A stretch of 64,000 bases of DNA. It comes from Apoda limacodes (taxonomy: Eukaryota > Arthropoda > Insecta > Lepidoptera > Limacodidae). This document shows, one piece after another, positions 26,401 to 38,400 of the stretch. The position numbers and the translations under genes are program-made. Position 1 is the stretch's first letter; the number at the start of each line of letters is the position of its first letter. Location: positions 17,241,001 to 17,305,000 of the forward strand of contig OX291547.1 of NCBI GenBank assembly GCA_946406115.1, read 5' to 3'. A model generated the notes under the pieces. The model saw nothing but the letters and a program-made list of their open reading frames with translations. It was not told the DNA's origin and did not search any database.

Positions 26401-29400
26401 CTTTAAGCAAAATATCATGTTTTCTGTCTAGTGATATGAATAATAAACATTCGGTTAGATGAACTAACTTTATAAATATTAAATAAATAGGTATGTATGT
26501 ATCAATGTTAGTTATTGTATTGCAAAACATGGTAATCAGAATAAATGTTTATGCCCCTTTAATATTTGGTAGAGGAAGACGAGAAGCGGCAGTGCAGTCC
26601 AGCGCACCAATCCATCAATCAGCGACGATCGCCAGCTTTCTCGTTCGTCGTTAGCCCTACATGGGCCGCCTCGCACCACGCCTCGCGCGAGCCACTTCTT
26701 TTTCTCTTCATTTTCTAACCCGTCCATAGAAATCTGCCAACAGCATTTTTCTCTTTTTTTTCCAAACAAACGGAAACGGTCAAAACGATTCACGTGCCTT
26801 TTTTCGAAAACCGTTTAAATGCATATGAAATTAAGATGGCCGTCGCAACGACGTAATCGCGCTCGTTTAACGTAATAGCTGAAGAATGCGCGCACGGTAA
26901 TCATGTTTTGCGTATTCGCGAAATGCTCACGGCGGTCTTCCACTTCGAGTGAGAAAGTTTGCAATAAAAATACTTATTATGGGTTCACTTTATTTAATGA
27001 TTACTATGTGTGTCGAATGTCGATATATGTTTCATGTAAGTACGTACGTACTAAACATATTATTTACTTAAAGCAAACTGAATCGGTAAACTGATTATGG
27101 TTTCGTATACTTGACTTTTGTTTCTTTTTTGGTTTTTGGCTCTGTTAATTACTACTTTCATTTCAATTTATACTTTATTCACTCTAATAATACTTGTAAA
27201 TACAAAAGAAAGTAAAAACTTTTCTTTAATTAACTACGTTTAGAGTGATGATTCCTAGCCTTTTTAACAAATAACTTTTTAAAAATTCGATTGTACTGCT
27301 ACCAAAAGTTATGAATAATTTAATGTAATCCCATTATTAATATTATAAAGGCGAAAGTTTGTGAGTGTATGACTGTGTGAGTGTGTATGTTTGTTACTTC
27401 TTCACGCTTCAACCACTGGACGGATCGGAATGAAACTTGGCATACATATAGGTTAGGTCCTGGAATAGCATATAGATTTATATTATATATGATTTATCTC
27501 GAAATTCCCGCGGGAATAACTATAACCGACCTTAGACGAACTATAGCTATAGCTACAGCTTGATAAAGCAAACTTCATTTGTGTAATTAAGGAGTCAATC
27601 ACAGTATTAATACTGAGATTAAATAAAAGAGTCCCACGCCGATAACCAAATTTAGGGCAGGGCGGCCGCTAGCAAAATTCATTAATAACCAGCTACCCAT
27701 TAATATAATAAATGCAAAAGTTTGGATGTTTGGTTGTTTGTCACGCTTCAACCACTGGATGGATCGGGAACCGCTCAACTGATTTAGATGAAATTTGTCT
27801 GAGGGGAAGGACATAGGCTATTTTTCATCCCGGAAAATTAAAAAGTCCCCGCGGGAGTAACTATAACCGAATTCCACGAACGAACCATAGTTGCAGCTAT
27901 AGCTTGCTATAACAAACTTTTTTAGTATTATCAAGGAGTTGTCGTAAGAATCCTACGCCGTTAACCAAATTAGGGCGGGTGGAGCCCCGGGCAAAGTCTA
28001 GTATGAGATAAACCTGTCTAGTTACTACCTACCTGTGTACTGATTTTGACGTTCTCAGCCGTATACAGATAGACGGTATATTTATGCGAATGTTCCGTTG
28101 CACACGTCTTAATGACCCATCCCTAAGTGATGTAACATATGAACTGCTTAAATAATTGAATGAACTTACAGCTTTATCTGCTGTAAGTTAGTTGTACTAT
28201 TTTTTTTAAGAGACAATATCCCGCTGATTTTCCCTACACCCACGACGTTTTCCCCTATTTTCTCCGTAGATTTTGACACTAAAGCATAATTAATAGCTTT
28301 AGTTTAGCTAGTTATAGATGTACATAATTACTATGTATGACTGTTTTACCTTTTTTTTATATGCTATCCCTATAAATAACAGAGGCCCTGCAAAAGTTGC
28401 CTGTTTTTATGACAACTTTAGACGTACGAATACGTAAACAAATCTTAAGAAAACAAAACATATACGGACAGAATAATGTACTACCTTTCAAATGAAGTTA
28501 TTATTATTAGATTTGATTGAGATTTTGAAGAGAGAGAGAGAGAACTGGGGAATACGATACCCCAATTTTAATTAACTGTGACCATGTAAAATCAGCCCAA
28601 ATGCAGTTGCCCCTATCACATATCGATATCCGCTCGGGACCTAGCGGTAACAGCAAATGTTTTTCAAATACTTATGTCTGTATTCGCTTGGTTAGGGTAT
28701 TTCTTCTTAAATCACCTTTTATTTTTTTCTTGTTCATATGTATTTTACTTGAAATTCCTAAACGAAATTATATACATAGACCGTGTGTACTTTGCTATCT
28801 ACATTGACTAAGCATAATTAAGCATAATAAGTACTACATTGTTTCTACTTTCAACCGACTTTAAAAATGAGGAGGTTTTCAATTTGGTTGTATATTTTTT
28901 TATATCAATAACATGTGTATTTTTATTGTTCCAGAGTGTGGTTATGCTCATGTTTCGAGAAGAAAAGTCACCTGAAGATGAAATAAAAGCATGGCAGTTC
29001 TGGCACGGGAGACAACACTCCGTCAAACAGAGGATATTAGATGCTGGTGAGTTGTCATTTTATCAAAGTGTGATTGGGTGATTAGAACAGAGGAACTTGG
29101 TTTCTTTTATTAGTTAATAACTAACTAACAACCCGTTAATAATTTGGCATAAATTTATTTAACTCATATAATTTTCAGTATGTCCGTTCGTCTGTACGCG
29201 GTTTAAGTCATAGAGACTTAGTACTAGAAAGCTGTAACTTGGTATAAGTAATGGTGTAATCACGCTAACAAAGGTGTTAAATAAAGTCTTAAAAATATTT
29301 AAAGTACGCATGATTTTTTTTCTCGTCTATTCCCTAGTGTGAAGTGTCGTTGAATAGATCTTTCAAAAATATCACGGTTGTGTGACATCATTTTCTCGAT

Positions 29401-32400
29401 TCAGGGATCTGTTTGCTATATAGTGCTTATTTTTGTTAGAGTCAAGTGTCGGAAGTCAAGAGTTAAGAGTCAAGAGTCAACTCGACCCTGCCAGCTAAAC
29501 GGTTGTTTGTAGACATGTGACAAAATTTACCGCAGCAGTATTCTTTAAAAGAAAAAGTATCACAGGTTAACGAGTAATAGTCGACTTGCTTATAAAATGT
29601 ACTTGGAGAAGTAAAAAAATTCGTACAAATTCCATTAAATCCATTTAATTGCTTAGACAAAGTTGTAAGCTGTGTTTAACACAGGTAGCAAATTTAGGTT
29701 ATTAAACAATGTAAAATTATGGAAAAATAAGATCATAGCATCCTTAATATTAATTATAATAAATATTTATAACAATATTACGTTCAAATAACGCGTTACA
29801 GTGGGTGAATTGCGCTAGGCGTTACCGGGTTCGAACAAAGGTTTACAAGTTTTTTAAATATCCCCAACAATTCTCAATGAACGGAACCCTAACCTAATAC
29901 GCTTACGACACGCACTTAGCTTGTTTTTCAAAGGATTATTTGATTTCCGGTTTCGTTCTTTCTAAACCTATTTCCCATAATACACTCGTGCTAAAATTTA
30001 ATAATAGTAAGTACAACGCAATGATGTGATTCCCTTAAGCTGATGCTCTAGCTAACTAGCCCGCAGACTACAAAACTCGGCAACAGCATACAGCAGACAT
30101 TATGAGGTCCGGATCTTTTTGATCTTTTATCTGTGTGTTATTTCTCAATATGCATTGTACATAAGGTACTTCTTTAATAAGGCGAGCGATAGGATTATGC
30201 TTTTTATTGCTATATTTTAATAATTTTGTGTGTGCTTAATTTTTCGTTAAACGCAACATTGCGTGAGTATTTAAAAGTAATAAGCAATCAATTAAGAAAC
30301 GTTGACAATAATAGCCAATTTTGAAACAATAGTGTAGCCATGATATTTGAGATAAAAGCAACCATAAATAAGAATACAAAAAACATTGAACGTCGTGTTG
30401 TAGGAAATTGAGAAGGTACGTAACATTGCGTGTAGTGCGGTGCGGTAGCGCGGCAGTGGCACGCAGGACGCCTCTCGCGTGGTCAGATGCCTAATTACTG
30501 TGCTACGATGCAGGTAGCCACGAAGACACGCCGCACACTGCACCACCAGACATTATATATCGTTAGGATTTGCATAAATAACACACGTGTCGCGCAGCCC
30601 ACACTCAACGGCGAACCTATCAATCGCTCCCGTCTAAAAATAAACACTTATGGCGCCGCCGCCACCGACTTGCGTAGCTTCGGGCTTGCTACAGGCTTTA
30701 CATTACCGTCATAATGACGTGTATACGTAAACCTATCTACGGTCTCTGACATTAAACAGATTAAAGATAAAGGTAAATGAAAGAAGGCAACGTTTCCACA
30801 AGGTGGTAGAGGAATTTAATAAAGATATTAAAGACGTTGAGCTTTGTCGCATCTACGCACTCTGTAAATGAGTAACAGGAAATCGTTAAAATTGTGAGAA
30901 ACCTTATCGAAATTACAAGGCAAACTGAATTAAACTCGTCTTAAAATGTGCTACTTACATAGCGTAAGAAATAGCGCTATAATATCAACCACTAGCTTTT
31001 CCCGCGACTTCGTCGGCGTGAACTTTTGGAAAAAAGAAGGCTTTAATCTGTTTATAATTTTATCAAGAAAAATATCGGAATTCTCATACACATATTCATC
31101 CCCTGTTTTGCCCTGGGTATATATGATTTTCCAAAAACGGTGAAACGGTCAATCTTAACTTTCAACCTTAATGCCAAATACGAAGTTTTATACATTTGGA
31201 TTTAAAAATGACGGATTTTCATTTATACTTCTAACCCCCATTTTACACCCTAAGGATATGAATGTTGCTTGCCCACCTTTTATTCAGTCAAAGTGCAAAA
31301 TGTCTAGTATCTAGTTAGTATTCAGTCAGCTTCTTTTATGTATATAGATTTGTTCGTCTCATTTGGAGCTTACATAGTTACGGTAGATACAATATTCAAC
31401 TTAGCCAAGCCACAGGCACGATGTATCTACCTAATTATCGCGGTGATATCGAGAAGCACGTTCATTTGCATGTTAATTGCTCGATGCGCCATGTACCTCG
31501 AGCACTGCGCTCTCAACCGATGTAGGAAAATTATATTCAATTACGTTGTATTGGACAACGTTATTAAGGTAAATTATAAAATCGTTGATCATCTTTTTTA
31601 TAGTTCTATGGGCAATATTTAATTAAACAGTAAATCTTCAATGAATCAATTTTAACAATTTGTTTTTTTAGAAATTTGCAAAATTTCCATCTTATTAAGC
31701 ACAGTGGAAAAATAGAAAACTTACACTTAAACCTACTTCCGACACGTTAATTCCAGTTTCCAAAGCATAGGTACATACTTTTTTTTAACTTAATTAATTT
31801 ACTCTACCATCAACTTACCAAGTCACTTATACTTTTAGCTAACTGTAACATAATTCAAAATAAAAAATTTGAACTTTACACACAGCGCCGTCTGGCCCCA
31901 AAGTAAGCAAAGCTTGTGTTATCGATACCAGACAACGGATATAAATACATATATGTATATTACTTTTTTTGTAAATACATACATGAAAACAGCCACAAGA
32001 AACACACAAATGTTAATCACATAAATGTTTGTCCGGTGCGGGAATCGAACCCACACCCTCTGCACAGCAGCCGGCCGGACTACCAACTAGGCTGCGAGGG
32101 AGTCAAATGGAAATTTCTGACGTTTCAGATACGAAAGCAGTGGCTATGAATCAATTAGACTTTATTTTTAGCCAAACATCTGCTTTTAACAAACAGCCAT
32201 ATTTTTACCTGTTGATCGGGTTTACCGCAGATCAAGTAACTCAACTCATGTCATAAACACGACATTTTACACACACTTTATACATACTTGGGGTCTGCAG
32301 CATTCGTAATGAGTGACGCGGCCGCCACAAGCGGTGTCTATAAATTAAATCTCAAGGAAAATAAAAACATGGAAGACATTAATTCGCGCGGCCGGGCCAA

Positions 32401-35400
32401 GTTTAATGTCAAGGTTTCGAGCTTATCTCGATTTTAGTTAAGTTTTATTTTTTACTCTGTTGATGTTATTATATAAAATGAGATAATTCCTAAGCGCAGA
32501 GTAATTTTGTCGTCTCTTAGTTCCGTGAAGTGATAGATAAAGAAATTAGAGATGGCTTTGGTGTTGTTTTCACCTTCTTTATTTCTTCCTAAGGTCATCA
32601 AGTAGGTACCTATGGTAAGTAAGTTAGTTAATGTTGGTTTTGAAGCTTCCATTACCGATAAATCGTTGTAATTGTCATGAAACTGTAAATGATCAATTTA
32701 TTTAATTATCACGATCAATTTAATTTGTTTCCCTATACCTGCATACCTATCTGACATAAGACAGTAACTAGATTTCGTATTCAATTTAGATAGAAATATG
32801 TATATATGTCTTCATCATAAATCTAATAAAATACGTTGTAGTTTCATCGCTTAATATTTTATAGAATATGCAAAAGATTAGAAAGATACTACTTAGCCAT
32901 CAAAACTTTCAAATTTTCAGTAAAAAATTGTAAGCACTATTACACGCCTACGCCTAGTATGATTTCACATTCCGAATAAGCTTTGGCTTCATAAAAACGA
33001 AATATAAAAATATTCGAAGTACCTACCGATGATAATTTAATTTGACGATAGCGCACCATAAAAACATAGAAAGAGGAACGCAGTTATGTGTGAGTGATGT
33101 ACTCAAGGGCGACACCGGACACCTGCGTGCAGTCGTGTGAAAGCGCAGCGGAGCGGCGGCGGCGGTGGCGGGCAGGGCACGGCCTGAGCAAGGCTTGGGC
33201 ACAAGCATAGGTACAGGCACATGTACAGGCCCGGGACGCAACGCATAGCGCCTCCACACAATGTCGTCTCCGGTTACCCATAGGGACTATGCTTCTTACA
33301 TCGACTCTTCACCGTCCGCTGCCTCGGACAAAGCACTTGACCTTCTATTCTTTGTTTTTTTACTTATAATTTCATTTGTAATTTCATCTTTGATCCCATA
33401 AAAAAATTCTGGTTTACCAAAAATAGTAAGTTTGTTGTTTTTAGGTAATTAATTATAAAGTAACATACTATCCTATTTGACAGAAGTAAATAAAAACACT
33501 AAGATTCCCAGGGAAATGTCAGTGGTATTCTAGTTCATAAGTATGCAATTGAATATTCCTAGCCCAGCATACTAGATGACAGTTCCTTTAAATAATGTAC
33601 CAATACTTCTAGAAATGTTGTGTGACTTATACACTTTTGTAATGACATACCTACGTATTGCAAGTAAAAAGTAGGTAATAGATATCATAAAAAGATATTT
33701 TAAAATGAATTTATGTACCAACATATAATAATTATTTGCTTATTTGCGCTTGGCATTCGAAACTATAAAATACCAAAGTTATGCAATGTACAACGCTGTA
33801 TAAAACTACGCGATTTTGTCCACGTGAACTTTTGAAAAAAGCCTTTAACTGTTTATGGTTTGATCTACAAAAGTATCGGTATTCTCATACTTACAAATAT
33901 GTTGCCCTCTAGTGGATGAGTTTCTAAAAACGATGGAACACGTCAATCTTAATTTACAACAAATACTATTTTCTATGCCATTGCGACAGTTTTCAGGTGC
34001 AATGCTAAAAAGTAAGAGCTCGCTATTGACAAGCTAAATAAATTTTAGTGCGTACCGGTTCCGTAAAATATTTTTTTTGTAGATTAGACTGACATGATAA
34101 AACTATATGGTTTCAGTTTAAACCCTAAAAAAGTGACATTACGCACCCTGACAAAGCTTAACTTAAGAGCTTGAAACGTTATAGGTTTTCAATGCGACTT
34201 ATTTGAACATTTAATTACAAATAGCCCCCTGTTTTGGTAATATTAGGATGCGTGCACGAAGCGTTACACACTACCTATACCTAGTAAATGGGCTCCTAGT
34301 TTTCCCTGATAAATTTTATATTACACAAAAACCCCGATTGAGACGGAGGGTAACATACTAAAATTTAATTTAGTACATAAATTATTAGTAAAAAGCTGTT
34401 TAGGTAATATCAAATCAATGACTATGTCTTTAATATTAATACTCGCTTAACACACTGTCATACATATGATTAATTATTTTACCTACAATTGCAATCGTAT
34501 GGGATATCTATTGACATCGTGTAGTGCAAACGGTAGTAGATCATCAGCTGACTCACATTCTAAAGAATGACTGGGCGAGTTTTGAGTAGGAGTAGTTGAG
34601 CGACACTCGGCAGGATGTTAGTCAGACTCGTAAATTCGTGAAAGCAGTTAAAACAATAAGGCAGGGCGAAGGCGGGCGGCGACACGCGTCCCATAAACCC
34701 GTCAGTGGCGCCCGCACAGATTGCAGCCAGCCTGATAGCAACCCGCCCACTACACTCCCTTTTCACACCACACTAAAAGAGACGGACATTAACTATTCTA
34801 ATTATCTTCATTACATTTACAATTTACAGTTCTGTTTAAGTAAACAAATAAGTCAGTAGTGGCCATGGCAATTGCCTCGCGTTCTGAGGGGCGGCTGTTT
34901 GCACCCCGACATGTATCTATACTTTCTCTGTCTGTCTTTAGTACATTATTTCGTACTGTTTCTCTTAATGATAAGCTAGATGGCGCTGTACCGGTAATTT
35001 AAAATAGTAATTGCTTGGGTTTTTATTATTTGTTGTTATACTTTAGAGTTCATACTATTTTTCACTGCAAGTTTAAAGTTTGTATGTCTTTCGGTTAACG
35101 ATAGAGCAAAAACAACGAAAATGTGTTTCTTGTATAGGGACCCCCCTTAAATTTTATCTTTTTCACCTTTTTATTATTTGTTAGATAACCTCCCATTATA
35201 ACACAGTACCTGGGTTTTTTAACTACGCCATCTTTTGTCAAGTAGCTTAAGCGTTGCTTAATAACGTCATCTATTGTCAAGTAGCTTTAGTTTTGCTTAT
35301 TACTACTCGCCAATAGATGTCAGGAAGAGTCTTATTTCTCAGTTTATCATTGCCTAAAAACACGGATAAAACTACGTTTTCTAAAAATAAAACCTCGCTA

Positions 35401-38400
35401 GACCGATTTATCGTTCCCGAAATCCCCTGCATACTAAATTTCATGAAAATCGTTGGAGCCGTTTCCGAGATTCAGACATACAAGACAGACAGACATACAT
35501 ATATACAAGAATTGCTCGTTTAAAGGTATTAGATATTCTGTAAAAAAAATCAGGCTTCTACCCATTTCAGTCTAAAAGATAGAGCATTTTAATGAACGGA
35601 CAGACAGACAGACAGCGTAGTCTTAGTAATAGGGCTCCGTTGGCACCCTCTGGGTACGGAAGCCCCAACAGTGGGGACGTAATAATGCTGGTAGCGAAAG
35701 AAACACACTGGTTTATAATTAAAAACAGAAGCACATAATCGTCAAAACGTATATAAGGGTTGTGTAGATTTTACTATTACTTGTAAAAGTAATGAGAAGT
35801 AATTACTAAAAAATATGCCAGCGCTTTTAACGTGTTTTGTTGTAGGTAATAATAACTGAATGGTTCACAAATATGGGAATTCAGTAACTTTCACTTAAAA
35901 TAGCACAAACTTTGCAGAACTTATTGTGAGACACAGAAATTGTTGATAAATCGATCCAATCAGGTGATCATTCACACCCAGCAAATAAATTTCCGTCGTC
36001 GATGACGCATTGTACAGTTATATCTTAATCGAAATCTCTTTGCCATTACTGCACAGTAACTTGAGGACAAGATTAATGAGGAATTGTCGTTTTGTTTCAG
36101 ACACTAAGAACAGCATCGGGCTGGCCGGCTGCATCGAAGAGATCTCACACAATGCCATCGCCGTGTACTGGAACCCTCTAGAGAGCGCTGCTAAGGTAAA
36201 TATTTTGCACTAGGTTTTCTGTCCAAGAGGGTATCCATTTAATCATAGTATCAGCTTATTTTGGTACACTATAAGACAAAAGTCTCGCCCATGATTTGCC
36301 ATTTCTCTTCATCCTCTGCCTTCCGCATCCAGCCACCCAGTTAAGATAGCCGGTTAATTTAGTACCTTACACATTTAGGGGGAAAGGAGAAGAGGCGATG
36401 TTACGCAAAGTGTATTACGCAATTATTTTAACAAAAATTAAACCTGGATGTAAAATGTAAAAATGGATGACCACCGAGTCAAGTTTAGTTACAATCTGAA
36501 CCAAAAAAAATTATAATATTAGGTACCTATAATAAATACAAGAGATACCTTAACATTTCATAGTTAGTCATTGTTTGCATTGCTTAACAAATCAATAAAA
36601 TAGTTACAAATACGTAAGGCAATATTTTCATCCTAAAAGTAAAAAGGCTATATTACACATAATTATACTGTACTCGTTTAATTTTACTTTCAATATGAAC
36701 GGCGATGGTTCTAATGTATTCAAAAATAACGTGTATAACCTATATACCTACTTTGATTTTAATTAAGTACAGTCCAGAAACTTAAACACCTGCCCCTGAC
36801 GCAGATTCGATCCCTCGTCCATATCTTTGTTTTTTTTTCATCTTATACGTATTTCGTCATTAACTCATTGTGGGAAAACATTGTAATAAATGAAACATCA
36901 CGCAGAAAAAAGAAAATCGCGTTAGCTCTCGCGTTTATGCTACAGAAGTCAAGCAAGATGAACATGTATCTGTCTATTGTTTTCTCTTTTTCTCTCTCGC
37001 AAAGCAACTATGTCTCCATGCTTCAGAAGCGTTTTATATAAACGTTGCACCAAGTTTGATTTTAATTAAAATTTTACTCTTGGCATAGTAATCAATCAGC
37101 AATAGGACCTGTCGTAGATGGCTCTTTAACTCTTCATGCGAAGAGAACGGTAAAAAGTTTGCAACTTTAACAACTTTGAATGCAACTTTTGTTCTTATTT
37201 ATTTTTAATGCGCATCATTTTAAAGATGCTTTTCCGGTGGTTACCAATATCCGTCATTATTCTAATCTAGACGGAGGCAACACAGCGGATGTGAGTAGTT
37301 AGCGACAGATAATAAAAACGTTCGGATGTTGATCGGTGGTTGTAGTGCCACTGTCGGCGAGTAAAAACTCTTGCCAGTCATTTACATAGAGCGATAAGTA
37401 ATGGAGCTAGGACCACTCAAGCTCTAGCGCCGCCTTTCAGCTTATTACTAACTTGATTACATGCCACTATCGAGCCTCTACTTCCTTCCGTTGGATTACG
37501 ATCTATTTCAAATAACAAATTTTAAAAATTACCATATATTTCGTAGTAAATACGTGCTGTGCCATAAAAACGCCTTGTTACCAATAAATGTACTCATTTA
37601 TAAGTTTTTTGATGACATAACTTTATATGTAAGAACATTTATGTTGAATAGGTATGTTGTTGATTAATTAAATTAACAAAACTGATTTTGTTTATTTTCA
37701 CTTTCAGATCAATATTGCAGTACAGTGTTTGAGTACAGACTTCAGTAGTCAAAAGGGAGTTAAGGTTAGTTAAAATCAGATCTTAAATTGACCCTTAATC
37801 CTGATCAATACAATAAACTAAAAAAAAAAGTATAAGAAGGTAACTAATTGAAATTGTCTATGGAATAAAAAAGTAAAAAAAATCAGGAAAATAAGCGAAC
37901 ATTTGGTATCTGTGTCTATGATGTTTTAGATGTCAGTTTTTATTTTTTATTAAAATTATTCTTTTGCATATTTGATTGCCATAATGTTTATTTTATTAAG
38001 AACCTAACCACTATCGGTAGCATAACATCATCCTCATTAAAATTCGGTTCGAAAGTGTTTTGATTTTTATGATTCATAAATTATTGTAGGCTTCATGTCA
38101 ATCTTAATGGAAATTAAACGAGTTTACCTTGTAACGTCTAAAAATAACAAAATAAATAACATTCAAACTGGTTTGCACGTGTTGGAGTATTCGATGTGCA
38201 ATTGCTTAAAAGTAGTTATCAAAAAAAAACCCGCAAGGAAGTGAGTTAGTTACTTCTTTTAAAGGCGGCTAAAATAACTTCATGCTTTGTGTGTATGCAT
38301 ATGATAGTTTTTAAATTTCTATGAAATTCGACAGTGTTTAATCAAATATAAGACTATCAAGACTATTAATCGAATTATGTACCTACTTTACCAACAATAG

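Larger units (their letters stand above)
5457..28934 (+). other. grh intron 1 (23.5 kb)
   Basis: The intron lies between exons ending ..TVK and starting SVVM. It carries the transposon and repeat features listed separately. Between them (roughly 5460-7780, 9450-11990, 13170-14080, 16500-20980, 22700-27330) I see only AT-rich sequence with short open frames that look random. Compositional islands without recognised repeats are 14330-14640, 22300-22680, 23150-23330 and 26560-26900. Confidence 0.7.
29047..36100 (+). other. grh intron 2 (7.05 kb)
   Basis: Holds two copies of one dispersed repeat (31000 and 33808), a tRNA-derived relic (32033), TE remnants (35221-35670), and GC-rich low-repeat blocks at 30400-30720, 33040-33340 and 34560-34780. 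The remainder is AT-rich with no coding signal. Confidence 0.7.

Noticed and set aside
26536..26793. 85-codon minus-strand frame in grh intron 1
   Set aside because: No family resemblance and no splice context; more plausibly a regulatory island.
31338..31622. 94-codon frame with hydrophobic segments in grh intron 2
   Set aside because: It contains apparent membrane-like stretches, but AT-rich DNA commonly translates to these; no supporting splice sites or homology.
33023..33281. Two overlapping minus-strand frames rich in Arg, Ala, Pro and Cys
   Set aside because: Low-complexity translations of a GC-rich block in two frames at once, which argues against coding.
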